A DNA stretch of 64,000 nt from Devosia sp. 1566 (GTDB taxonomy: Bacteria > Pseudomonadota > Alphaproteobacteria > Rhizobiales > Devosiaceae). Of the stretch, positions 27,701-35,719 are shown piece by piece. Under the pieces are notes generated by a model. That model had not been told where the DNA came from. It searched no databases and saw only the letters and a program-made list of their open reading frames with translations. Position 1 is the first letter of the stretch, and every line of letters begins with the position of its first letter. The position numbers were made by a program, and so were the translations under genes. The stretch lies in contig NZ_CP034767.1 in the NCBI RefSeq assembly GCF_004005995.1, positions 3,822,501 to 3,886,500 of the forward strand. The letters are read 5' to 3'.

Positions 27701-28762
27701 CTATGGGATCAGGCGATCAGCGCGCAACTGGGTGAACAGGTCATAAAAGGCCTGATCGGTTGGCTGATAGCGGGTAAAGCCCAAACTGCGGCTCTTGCCC
27801 ATGTCGGTGACGACCTCGATCGGGCGCCCCAAATCAGCGTCGGTATGCCAGGGTGAAGCCAGGCGCGAAAGCTCCGGCTCGACCAAGCCGTGGCGCTCGG
27901 CAAGCTGCTTCCAGATGGGGGCGTCGCCTTGCATCTGCTGCTCCAGCGTCAACACTGTGCCGTCGAACGGCGCGGGCTCCAGGCCGAACCACTCAGCAAT
28001 CCGAGCCCACATCCAGCTCCACCGGAACACGTCACCATTGACAATGTTGAACGCCTGATTGGCGGCGGCCGGGGTGGTTGCGGCCCACAGCAGCTGGTGC
28101 GCGAGCTGGCGCGCATCCGTCATGTCCGTCAGTCCGTTCCATTGCGCCGCTGATCCCGGGAAGCGGAAAGGACGTCCGAGTTCGCGGCAGAGCGAGGCGT
28201 AAACAGCCAGGGTCGTTCCCATGTTCATGGCATTACCGACAGCTTTGCCGATGACGGTATGCGGGCGATGAACGCTCCAGGTGAAGCCGTCGCGCGCGGC
28301 GGCGGCAAACACTTCATCTTCCTGTGCATAATAAAAATTAGCGACGTCGAGCCTGCCTTGATCTTCCCGGAACGGGGTTTGTGGCAGCACACCTTTGCCA
28401 TACGACTCAAAGGGGCCAAGATAGTGCTTGAGCCCGGTTACGAGCGCCACATGGCGGGTACTGTTGCTTGACCGCAATCCGTCCAGCAGATTGCGCACCA
28501 TGGCTGAATTGACGCGGATATTCTCCGCCTCGCTGTCTTGGCGCAGCCACGTGGTGATGAAAACCGCATCCACTTTGAGGTCTTTCAAGGCTGCCGCCGT
28601 CCCTCCGGCGTCCTGCAGATCCGCAGTAACGGGTGTAACCCCCGCCTGTGCAAGGGGACGCCGGGCCAGCCCGTAGACTGTCCAACCCTCCGAAACCAGC
28701 AGAGCGGTTGTCGCGCTTCCCACGATACCGCTTGCGCCAACCACCAATGCCGTTTTGGCCAT
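27701..28762 (-). CDS. PRISE-type SDR (progesterone 5-beta-reductase/iridoid synthase-like)
   Basis: The 353-residue extended SDR starts with the Rossmann motif GASGIVGSATTALL. It carries the PRISE signature: a lysine in VTGLKHYLGPFESYG, then NFYYAQEDEVF with the catalytic tyrosine, and SVHRPHTVIG. In plants such enzymes reduce the double bond of enones such as progesterone or 8-oxogeranial; bacterial relatives reduce small enones. GGAGAAG lies four to ten bases before the ATG at 28762. A TetR-gene fragment lies about 265 bases upstream on the other strand, which suggests that an original divergent repressor has been lost. Confidence 0.88.
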   Translation of the reverse strand: MAKTALVVGASGIVGSATTALLVSEGWTVYGLARRPLAQAGVTPVTADLQDAGGTAAALKDLKVDAVFITTWLRQDSEAENIRVNSAMVRNLLDGLRSSNSTRHVALVTGLKHYLGPFESYGKGVLPQTPFREDQGRLDVANFYYAQEDEVFAAAARDGFTWSVHRPHTVIGKAVGNAMNMGTTLAVYASLCRELGRPFRFPGSAAQWNGLTDMTDARQLAHQLLWAATTPAAANQAFNIVNGDVFRWSWMWARIAEWFGLEPAPFDGTVLTLEQQMQGDAPIWKQLAERHGLVEPELSRLASPWHTDADLGRPIEVVTDMGKSRSLGFTRYQPTDQAFYDLFTQLRADRLIP

Positions 28763-29396
28763 AATCTTCTCCATCATGAAAGGTCGAATTCAGGTCGGGT
28801 GCAACTCCCCAGCACAAGCAATGGCGGTGCGAAGTGACCTTCGCACCCCTCTTTCTTCAAGCTGCGCCAGCGGATTGGTCGGTTAAGCCGTTGCTGTCCC
28901 AAGGAGCGGAACAAGGAACGCGATCAGCCAGGCGACCGAAATGCTGCGCTGTTAACTGCTGGTATCGCCGGTGCTTGTCCAAACCCACACGGCAAGGTTG
29001 GGGTTCCGAACTTCCCACGCTGTCCCAAAGGTGGTGGACCGCATTCTGCGCCGTTCGGCCGAGCAGCAGACCCGGCATGAAGTCCATCCAGGCTGGCTCA
29101 GCTTTAGCCATCGATTAGGCTCCACAAACCGCCTTGGATACCCAGTTAGGCCGACGCGTTCCGCCGGCGTGATCGCCTGCGGCACCGTGGTTATGCAAGT
29201 ACGGGGGCAAACTCTGGTTGGCACAAGCCTGCCCAGCGCTATATGCACCAGAGCTGGACATAGCCGCAGGAATGCCGAACTAAGAATTAGGGCGTGGTGC
29301 CAACGAAGTTTTCCTGCCGGCTCGATGCAAAGCAAGCCTTGGCTCGACTCTGAGGTGCCGAGTCGCCAATCTACGCCCTGATTACCAGGATACCCC
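28763..29396. other. Gap holding a TetR relic
   Basis: About 630 bases without an intact gene. The only recognised content is the TetR fragment at 29028-29096. I looked for a SAM-responsive riboswitch before metN and saw no convincing one. Confidence 0.4.
29028..29096 (+). pseudogene. TetR-family regulator fragment
   Basis: The plus strand encodes KVVDRILRRSAEQQTRHEVHP, which matches KVVERILRGSAEQQTRYEVHP of the intact TetR gene at 19179-19766 nearly residue for residue. The normal continuation (GCLGVNGAL) is replaced by unrelated residues and the DNA-binding domain is missing. It is the middle piece of a lost regulator, divergent from the PRISE gene. Confidence 0.7.
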
Positions 29397-30494
29397 GTGA
29401 ACCTTCATCTACACCCCATTCCCGCTCCAACGGCGACTGACAACGCACCGCCCCTTATCGCGCTGCGGGACGTCGAAAAGACCTATCCGGCGCGCTCCGG
29501 CGGGGGCGCCGTCAGTGCCTTGGAAGCCATTACGCTTGATGTTCCCAAAGGCTCCATCTTGGGCGTTATCGGGCGCTCGGGGGCCGGCAAATCGACATTG
29601 ATCCGGCTGGTCAATGGGCTCGAACGGCCAAGCAGTGGCCGGGTCGTGGTGGATGGTGTCGAGATTTCCGCCCTGCCCGAACATGCCCTGCGCGAGCAGC
29701 GCCGCTCCATCGGCATGATCTTCCAGCATTTCAACCTGCTGGCGCGCCGCACCGCCTATGACAATATTGCGCTGCCCCTCGAGATTGCTGGCCTCCCCTC
29801 ATCCCAGATCAAGGCGCGGATCACCCCCCTGCTCGAGCTTGTGGGTTTGGCCGACAAGGCGCGGCGCTATCCCGCCGAACTGTCGGGCGGCCAAAAGCAG
29901 CGCGTCGGCATTGCCCGTGCCCTCGCGACCAATCCCAAGGTGCTGCTGTCGGACGAAGCGACCTCGGCGCTTGACCCGGAAACCACCGAACAAATCCTGG
30001 CGCTGCTGCGCCGCGTCAATGCCGAACTGTCCCTGACCGTGCTGCTGATCACCCATGAAATGTCCGTCATCAAGTCGGTGGCCGATCGGGTGGCGGTGAT
30101 CGATGGCGGCCGGATTGTGGAGGAAAGGTCGACCTTTGACCTCTTTACCCGGCCAAGGCACCCAACAACGCGCAACTTTGTCGCCAGCCTCACGGGCACC
30201 GAACTGCCGGCCCATCTCGCTAGCAAGCTTGCCTCAGATCCCGCAGGCGCGTCGCAGGCGCTGGTGCGCCTGACCTTTACCGGTGGCGACGCGGCCCAGC
30301 CCTTTCTGTCCGTATTGACCCGGCAACTCGATCTGGATCTGGGGATTATCCAGGCCAAGGTCGATCACATCGCCGGGCAACCCTTTGGCACCCTGATCGT
30401 GGGAGTCCCCGCCGTGCCCACCCAGGTTGCGGCGCTGAGCGAAGCGGCGCAAAAGCTGGGTTTGGATGTTGAGGTGCTTGGCTATGTGGCCTGA
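29397..30494 (+). CDS. metN: Methionine ABC transporter ATP-binding protein
   Basis: The 365-residue ATPase powers uptake of D/L-methionine. It has Walker A (GRSGAGKST), a Q loop ([10 protein letters not shown]), the signature [15 protein letters not shown], Walker B ([12 protein letters not shown]) and the switch histidine in LLITHEMS. The last 90 or so residues form a NIL/ACT-like domain that binds methionine and inhibits transport. The GTG start at 29397 has AGGA seven bases upstream. The first 20 residues are proline-rich and not part of the ABC fold. It overlaps metI by 11 bases. Confidence 0.95.
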   Translation: MNLHLHPIPAPTATDNAPPLIALRDVEKTYPARSGGGAVSALEAITLDVPKGSILGVIGRSGAGKSTLIRLVNGLERPSSGRVVVDGVEISALPEHALREQRRSIGMIFQHFNLLARRTAYDNIALPLEIAGLPSSQIKARITPLLELVGLADKARRYPAELSGGQKQRVGIARALATNPKVLLSDEATSALDPETTEQILALLRRVNAELSLTVLLITHEMSVIKSVADRVAVIDGGRIVEERSTFDLFTRPRHPTTRNFVASLTGTELPAHLASKLASDPAGASQALVRLTFTGGDAAQPFLSVLTRQLDLDLGIIQAKVDHIAGQPFGTLIVGVPAVPTQVAALSEAAQKLGLDVEVLGYVA

Positions 30495-31161
30495 AGTTTT
30501 TTCCCCCCAGATCCTCAAGCTGCTGGTCTCATCGGTTGGCCAAACCCTCTATATGGTGGGCGTGGCCGGGTTGATCGGCACCCTGATCGGCCTGCCGCTC
30601 GGGGTGTTTCTCGCCACCAGCCGGCGCGGCGAACTCTTTGCCGCCCCCGCGATCAACAACGCGATCGGCCTTGTGGTCAACGCTGCCCGTTCCACCCCGT
30701 TCATCATTCTTGTGGTTGCCATCGTTCCCCTGACGCGGCTGATTGCCGGCACCTCCATCGGCACCAGCGCCGCCATCGTGCCGCTGACCATTGCTGCGGC
30801 GCCCTTCATTGCCCGCGTCATCGAAGCGGCGATTCGCGGGGTTGATCAGGGCTTGATCGAGGCGGCCCGCGCCATGGGCGCCACGCCGCTCCAGATCGTT
30901 CAAAAAGTGCTGTTGCCCGAGGCGTTGCCGGCCATCGTCTCGGCCCTCACGCTCACCGTCGTCAGCCTGATCGGCTACTCGGCCATGGTCGGGGCTGTGG
31001 GGGGTGGCGGCCTCGGGGATCTCGGCATTCGCTTTGGCTACCAGCGCTTCATGCCCGACGTCATGCTCGTCGTGGTGCTGGTGCTGATCGTTCTCGTCCA
31101 GGGCGTGCAAAGCCTTGGCGACTTCCTCGCGCGCCGGCTCGACAAGCGCGCCCGCTTCTGA
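30484..31161 (+). CDS. metI: Methionine ABC transporter permease
   Basis: This 225-residue inner-membrane permease has five to six hydrophobic segments. The EAA loop is [32 protein letters not shown], which contacts MetN. It starts at an ATG inside the end of metN, so translation is coupled. Length and order fit the standard metNIQ operon. Confidence 0.95.
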   Translation: MWPEVFSPQILKLLVSSVGQTLYMVGVAGLIGTLIGLPLGVFLATSRRGELFAAPAINNAIGLVVNAARSTPFIILVVAIVPLTRLIAGTSIGTSAAIVPLTIAAAPFIARVIEAAIRGVDQGLIEAARAMGATPLQIVQKVLLPEALPAIVSALTLTVVSLIGYSAMVGAVGGGGLGDLGIRFGYQRFMPDVMLVVVLVLIVLVQGVQSLGDFLARRLDKRARF

Positions 31162-31181
31162 CTTTCAACAAGGATGCCTCT

Positions 31182-31964
31182 ATGACCAAGACCTTCCTGC
31201 CTGCCCTGGCGCTTGCCGTCACGCTCTCAGCTGCGCCAGCCTTTGCCGAAACCTACAAGATCGGCGTCACGCCGGGGCCGCACGCCCAGATCCTCGAAGC
31301 AGTTCAGGAAGTGCTGGCACCTAAAGGCATCGAACTCGAGATCACCGAGTTCTCCGACTATGTCGTGCCCAACGAAGCGCTCGCTTCGGGTGAACTGGAT
31401 GCCAATTCGTTCCAGCACCAGCCCTATCTGGACAACCAGATCAAGGACCGCGGCTACGACATCGTTTCGGTCGCCACCACCGTGAACTTCCCCATCGGCA
31501 TCTATTCCGAAAAGATCGACTCCATTGAGGATCTCCCCGAAGGCGGCTCGATCGCCATTCCCAATGATCCCACCAATGGCGGCCGCGTGCTGCTGCTGCT
31601 GCAGGAAAATGGGGTAATCAAGCTCAAGGACGGCGTGGGCACGGCCGCGAGCGTCGCCGACATCGTCGACAATCCCAAGAACCTGCAGATCCTCGAGATC
31701 GACGCCGCCCAATTGCCCCGCACCCTGCCCGATGTCGATGCGGCCGGCATCAACACCAATTATGCCGAACAGGCCGGGCTTGATCCGGTGAACGGCGCCA
31801 TCCTGCGCGAAGGCCCCGAGGGCCCTTACGTCAACATCATCGCTGTCCGCTCCGAGGACAAGGACGCCGAATGGGTCAAGGCGCTGGTTGAAGCCTACCA
31901 CTCCGATGAGATCAAGCAGTTCGTCGACACCACCTTCAACGGCGCCGTCCTGGCGAGCTGGTAA
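31182..31964 (+). CDS. metQ: Methionine-binding protein (NlpA family)
   Basis: The 260-residue substrate-binding protein has a signal peptide MTKTFLPALALAVTLSAAPAFA and the NlpA/MetQ pattern: YKIGVTPGPHAQILEAV, ELDANSFQHQPYLDNQ, TTVNFPIGIYSEKI, and SIAIPNDPTNGGRVLLLLQENG. There is no lipobox cysteine, so it is probably soluble in the periplasm rather than a lipoprotein. AAGGA lies ahead of the ATG. A strong hairpin follows its stop. Confidence 0.95.
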   Translation: MTKTFLPALALAVTLSAAPAFAETYKIGVTPGPHAQILEAVQEVLAPKGIELEITEFSDYVVPNEALASGELDANSFQHQPYLDNQIKDRGYDIVSVATTVNFPIGIYSEKIDSIEDLPEGGSIAIPNDPTNGGRVLLLLQENGVIKLKDGVGTAASVADIVDNPKNLQILEIDAAQLPRTLPDVDAAGINTNYAEQAGLDPVNGAILREGPEGPYVNIIAVRSEDKDAEWVKALVEAYHSDEIKQFVDTTFNGAVLASW

Positions 31965-31976
31965 GCCGAACAAAGG

Positions 31977-32004
31977 GCCGTCGCCGGGCTTGCTCGGCGA
32001 CGGC
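31977..32004 (+). terminator. Hairpin after metQ
   Basis: GCCGTCGCCG (31977-31986) and CGGCGACGGC (31995-32004) are exact complements around an 8-base loop. No T-run follows, so it may only slow transcription or protect the upstream message while some reads through into the aminotransferase gene. Confidence 0.5.
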
Positions 32005-32094
32005 ACCCTCCCCTTGCGGCCAAGCCGGCGTCCATGGCAGGGGTGCTCGGCGTCCCCCTCAACAGCCGCCGCACCCGGCATCCGGATCCCGTTC

Positions 32095-33252
32095 ATGAAC
32101 GAAGTCTTTTCCCAACTCGGCGTCTCCATTTTCGAGACCATGTCGCGCCTCGCGGCCGAGCATGACGCGATCAATATCGGGCAAGGCTTTCCCGAAGACC
32201 TGGAGCCGCGCGAAGTGGTCGAGGTCGCCGCCGAGGCTATGCTGGCCGGCCCGCACCAATACCCGCCCATGCGGGGGCTCCCGGCCCTTCGCAAGGCCGT
32301 GGCCGAGAACGCTCAGCGCCACTTCGGGCTCGAGATCGATTGGCAGACCGAGGTGATCGTCACTTCAGGCGCCACCGAGGCCCTGGCCGCCGCCTTTCTC
32401 GCATTGCTCAACCCCGGCGACGAAGTCATCCTGCTCGAGCCCGCCTACGACTCCTACCGCCCACTGGTGCAGCGCGCCGGCGCCAGTGTGGTGCCGGTCA
32501 CCCTCGAAGCGCCGCACTGGACCTTGCCGCGCGAGGCGCTTGAGGCGGCCGTAACCGCCAAAACCCGCGCCATTGTGCTCAACACGCCGATGAACCCGAC
32601 CGGCCACCTCATGGGGGTCGATGACCTTCAATTCATCAGCGAGCTGATCAACCGGCACGATCTGGTTGCCATCTGTGACGAGGTTTACGAACACCTGACC
32701 TTTGATGGCCGGCAGCACATTCCCCTGATGAGTCTGCCCGAGGCGCGTGCGCGTTGTGTGCGCATCGGCTCAGCCGGCAAGTCGTTTTCCGTCACCGGCT
32801 GGAAGGTCGGCTATGTCACCGCCGATGCTCGCCTGCTCGGCCCCATTGCCAATGCCCACCAATACCTGACCTTCACCACTCCGCCCGCTTTGCAAACAGC
32901 CGTCGCTTACGGCCTGCGACTGGACGCTGATTATTTCGAGGGACTGCGCAGCAAGCTGCAGCAGCGGCGTGACCTGATGGCCGGATCGCTCCGGCAAGCC
33001 GGGTTCACCGTGCTGGATGCCCAGGGCACCTATTTCCTCAACATCGACATTTCAGCCTATGATCCAGCTGGGGACGATGTCGCATTCGCGCAACGGCTGG
33101 TGCGAGAAGCCGGCGTCGCCGCCATCCCCTTATCGGCCTTCCACAGCGACGGCCGCTCCAGCGGCCTCTTGCGCCTGTGCTTTGCCAAAACGCCGCAAAC
33201 CATCCTCGCCGGCGTCGATCGCCTGCGTGATTGGCGCGCAAACAAGAACTGA
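32095..33252 (+). CDS. PLP-dependent aminotransferase, class I/II (methionine/kynurenine type)
   Basis: The 385-residue fold-type I enzyme starts IFETMSRLAAEHDAINIGQGFPEDLEP. It has VIVTSGATEALAAAF, LEPAYDSYRP, NTPMNPTGHL, CDEVYEHLTF and the cofactor lysine in GSAGKSFSVTGWKVGY; GLLRLCFAK holds the carboxylate-binding arginine. It resembles YbdL/kynurenine aminotransferases, several of which prefer methionine. Its place after metNIQ supports a role in methionine salvage or use of methionine as nitrogen source. The ATG at 32095 has no strong ribosome binding site. Confidence 0.9.
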   Translation: MNEVFSQLGVSIFETMSRLAAEHDAINIGQGFPEDLEPREVVEVAAEAMLAGPHQYPPMRGLPALRKAVAENAQRHFGLEIDWQTEVIVTSGATEALAAAFLALLNPGDEVILLEPAYDSYRPLVQRAGASVVPVTLEAPHWTLPREALEAAVTAKTRAIVLNTPMNPTGHLMGVDDLQFISELINRHDLVAICDEVYEHLTFDGRQHIPLMSLPEARARCVRIGSAGKSFSVTGWKVGYVTADARLLGPIANAHQYLTFTTPPALQTAVAYGLRLDADYFEGLRSKLQQRRDLMAGSLRQAGFTVLDAQGTYFLNIDISAYDPAGDDVAFAQRLVREAGVAAIPLSAFHSDGRSSGLLRLCFAKTPQTILAGVDRLRDWRANKN

Positions 33253-33327
33253 GGGCCATCCCGGGCTGGCTAGTCCAAGCAAACCAGTCCGACTGCGTGT
33301 TTGGGGCCGTTGCGGTCCAGGCCTGAA

Positions 33328-33365
33328 ACCCCCGGCAGATCGAGACAGACTCGCCTGCCGGGGGT
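33328..33365 (+). terminator. Long hairpin after the aminotransferase
   Basis: ACCCCCGGCAG (33328-33338) pairs exactly with CTGCCGGGGGT (33355-33365), and CGAG/CTCG pair inside. No T-run follows. It lies between the convergent aminotransferase and host-attachment genes and probably ends transcription. Confidence 0.5.
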
Positions 33366-33397
33366 CGGTGCCGAAGCTGAACCAGGCGTCCTGGGGT

Positions 33398-33799
33398 CTA
33401 GTGAGCGCCCACAGCCGCTTCTACTTCTGCCAGACTGTGTCCGGTCAGGTCCTTGTCGAGCTCGCCGAGCAGGATGGCTGACAGGGACTTGTGGTATCGC
33501 TTACGGAACTCGCCCAGGGAACGGGGAGCGGCAACAATAACCATGTTTTTGGCGGCGCCACTCAGCGCCATGCCGTTGAGCACGTCGACAACGCCAGCGG
33601 AAAATCCGTCTTCTGCTTGCTGACCATTGTCTGGGTTGGACGAGCTGCTTTGATGTCCACCCGAACCGGAGCCGCTTGCATCCACGGACGCCTTTGGCTC
33701 GGCGGCCAGCTGCAGGCGGCCTTCATCTCCTGTGTTCCGGAACAGGTTCAGTTTTTCGCCGTCAGCAACGGCAACAATCGTGCCATGGGGCAACTGCAT
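33398..33799 (-). CDS. Host attachment protein (baeRF family)
   Basis: The 133-residue protein matches the Host_attach family: THGTIVAVADGEKLNLFRNTG-like opening (here LPHGTIVAVADGEKLNLFRN), a variable serine- and glycine-rich middle (SGSGSGGHQSSSSN), then FSAGVVDVLNGMALSGAAKNMVIVAAPRSLGEFRKRYHKSL and LGELDKDLTGHSLAEVEAAV. The family is archaeal release-factor-like in fold and often tied to stress in rhizobia; its reaction is not known. AAGGAGA lies five bases before the ATG at 33799. An EcfG-type promoter is visible upstream, which points to control by the general stress response. Confidence 0.88.
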   Translation of the reverse strand: MQLPHGTIVAVADGEKLNLFRNTGDEGRLQLAAEPKASVDASGSGSGGHQSSSSNPDNGQQAEDGFSAGVVDVLNGMALSGAAKNMVIVAAPRSLGEFRKRYHKSLSAILLGELDKDLTGHSLAEVEAAVGAH

Positions 33800-33824
33800 A
33801 TTATTCTCCTTGGGGTCCCACACT

Positions 33825-33849
33825 AACAGGTGAAACTGCATCCCGTTCC
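33825..33849 (-). promoter_or_regulatory. EcfG-type (general stress) promoter of the baeRF gene
   Basis: On the minus strand GGAAC (33845-33849) is followed after 17 bases by GTT (33825-33827), giving GGAAC-N16-TGTT. The start codon is at 33799, so the leader would be about 20 bases with an AAGGAGA ribosome binding site. The spacing equals that of the catalase promoter at 59104; only the C of CGTT differs. Confidence 0.55.
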
Positions 33850-33973
33850 TTGCCCGTAGTAACTGGCCGGCCTCGTTCGTCATGGATTGCATGAGCAGAC
33901 CATCGCGGACGGCACAGTCACATCCGTGTTCAGATGGCTTTGCTAAGGCCGTCACCGAAAGGAGGAACATGCC

Positions 33974-34381
33974 ATGAAAGTCGTTGCCAACATTGATTTC
34001 GACGGGAATTGCCGAGAAGCCTTCACCGCCTATGCGAGCATCCTTGGCGGCGAGATCCGGGCCATGATCAGTCACCGCGACATGCCCGGACTTGCGCCGG
34101 GCATCTCCGAGGACCGTCTTGACCGGATCGTGCATGCATGGATCGATATCGGCGATCAGGCTCTGATGGGCCAGGACATGCAGGATTTTTCAGGCCGCAG
34201 CGGCTACAGCGTCACCATTGCCGCCGATTCCGTCGAGCAAGCCCGCCGCATCTTTATGGCGCTGTCCGAGGGAGGAACGTCGCTCATGCCCTTCGAGCCG
34301 CAGCCATGGTCACCGGGCTTTGGCATGACGATGGATCGCTTTGGTGTCACCTGGGTCATCGACTCGCCGGCCGCAGACTGA
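33974..34381 (+). CDS. VOC family protein (PhnB-like)
   Basis: The 135-residue protein is a small vicinal-oxygen-chelate fold protein of the PhnB type. It shows FDGNCREAFTAYASILGGEI, HAWIDIGDQALMGQDM and MALSEGGTSLMPFEPQPWSPGFGMTMDRFGVTWVID. Such proteins may bind a metal or small ligand; the family has no single reaction. A strong GGAGG lies before the ATG. It is divergent from the baeRF gene, with about 170 bases between them. Confidence 0.88.
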   Translation: MKVVANIDFDGNCREAFTAYASILGGEIRAMISHRDMPGLAPGISEDRLDRIVHAWIDIGDQALMGQDMQDFSGRSGYSVTIAADSVEQARRIFMALSEGGTSLMPFEPQPWSPGFGMTMDRFGVTWVIDSPAAD

Positions 34382-34415
34382 TCAGGCGCCCTGTACCCAG
34401 CCCCCTCGCAAGGGG

Positions 34416-35399
34416 CTAGGGAAGGCCAGCGAACTGAAACGGTTCGGCGGGCTGGAATTGATTGTTGGCCCTGTCCGAATAGATGTTCATCTCGTTGGGG
34501 CCCAGATCAAGCTTCATCACCTTGCCACTGGCTGAAAGATCGAGCTTGGCTATATCAACCCAGAAGATATTGGGCGTCATTGCCGATTCAAAGAAGTAGC
34601 GCTTGCGCTTGTGGTCCGAAACCGTGCGCCAGCGCGTCGAGGAAATATTGGGCTGATCGGGCGTGCTGATGCCAAAAGGAACCGAGACATTGCGGATCAC
34701 GCTGAAGGCAGCCGCGATGGTTTGCACCGGGTCGTCGGTCTTGGGAATGGCCTGCACGTAAAAGGAAGCGCGCGCGAAGCGGTCCGACGCCCGGTTCGTG
34801 CCGGGCAGAAACACGGTGCCGCCGATCTGCTCCCAATATTCCTCCATCGCCAGCTGCTTTTCGAAGATCGGTGAATTGGTCATCACCTGATAATCGCGGC
34901 TGTGGTGGATGACCTGCTTGCCACCGACATATTCGATGATCGCGCTGTCCCCACTGGCATCCGACAAGGCCAGGTGCAGGGTGGCCATCCTGTCGTCGCC
35001 CGGCACTTTGTCCGTGACGATGACAAAGGGCTCTTGCGCCAGCGCCTCGACCGCTTCCTGCACCGACGCAAAATTGTCGAGCACATACTGCGTCCAGGCG
35101 GCGATAGTCAGGCCTGGCCGCGTGCCGTCATAATCGGGATAGGTGGATTCGGCCAGCCACAGCAGATTGGCAACGAGGCCCGCCTCGTTCATCCCGTCCG
35201 TAGTCGAGTTGTCATGGGCCGAAGCGACAACGCTGCCATAGCGGGAGGTCCACTGGATCGAATTGGGCCCTGCCTGGCCCGAGCGCTGCATTGCCTGCGG
35301 GAACGCCCAAAGATCGGTGGCGATATCGGTTTTCCAGTCCATGGAGCGTCCGGTCACGACCTGATCGTCTCCCCCCAGATAAACAAACCGCGTGCACAT
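34416..35399 (-). CDS. Linear amide C-N hydrolase (choloylglycine hydrolase/penicillin acylase family)
   Basis: The 327-residue Ntn hydrolase begins MCTRFVYLGGDDQVVTGRSMDW. The cysteine at position 2 becomes the N-terminal nucleophile after methionine removal. An arginine and aspartate in GRSMDW and the asparagine of VMTNSPIFEKQL complete the usual site. Family members cut bile-acid amides, penicillin V or acyl-homoserine lactones; the substrate here is unknown. There is no signal peptide. GGAGG six bases before the ATG at 35399 fixes the start, which matters because the nucleophile must be second. Confidence 0.9.
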   Translation of the reverse strand: MCTRFVYLGGDDQVVTGRSMDWKTDIATDLWAFPQAMQRSGQAGPNSIQWTSRYGSVVASAHDNSTTDGMNEAGLVANLLWLAESTYPDYDGTRPGLTIAAWTQYVLDNFASVQEAVEALAQEPFVIVTDKVPGDDRMATLHLALSDASGDSAIIEYVGGKQVIHHSRDYQVMTNSPIFEKQLAMEEYWEQIGGTVFLPGTNRASDRFARASFYVQAIPKTDDPVQTIAAAFSVIRNVSVPFGISTPDQPNISSTRWRTVSDHKRKRYFFESAMTPNIFWVDIAKLDLSASGKVMKLDLGPNEMNIYSDRANNQFQPAEPFQFAGLP

Positions 35400-35587
35400 G
35401 CTGGCCTCCACACAGATGGAGCCGGTTCATTACGCCCGTGCCGTTTGACCACTCATAATCGCCGGCAAGCAAATCTACTCGATTGCCGGATACTTGCTTC
35501 CTTGATAGGCCCAAGCCGTCCGGCGGCTTCCCGGCATGGTTCCCTGTTGCGGACATCAGCACCTGTATCAGCAGTGTTGGTCCTGAA

Positions 35588-35603
35588 TTGTTCACGTGAA
35601 ACA
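35588..35603. promoter_or_regulatory. parS-like palindrome
   Basis: TTGTTCACGTGAAACA agrees with the chromosomal parS consensus TGTTTCACGTGAAACA at 14 of 16 positions. It lies in the intergenic space between the Ntn hydrolase and the GGDEF-EAL gene. A single imperfect site may be chance or a ParB-related binding site. Confidence 0.35.
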
Positions 35604-35644
35604 GCAACAAGGTGACACGGGCAATCAACAAAATTACCGATAAT

Positions 35645-35665
35645 ATGTACGTTTTGTTCGTACAT
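35645..35665. promoter_or_regulatory. Inverted repeat ATGTACG-N7-CGTACAT
   Basis: ATGTACG (35645-35651) and CGTACAT (35659-35665) are exact complements 7 bases apart, 55 bases before the GGDEF-EAL gene. Symmetry, size and place suggest an operator for an unlinked dimeric regulator. Confidence 0.5.
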
Positions 35666-35719
35666 GGAGCCTACTGGGACAGCAGTCTCCGATTGGAAAC
35701 GGCACCTCCCCTATAGGCG

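Noticed and set aside
29111..29396. Possible SAM riboswitch upstream of metN
   Set aside because: I found no SAM-I or SAM-II core sequence in this interval.
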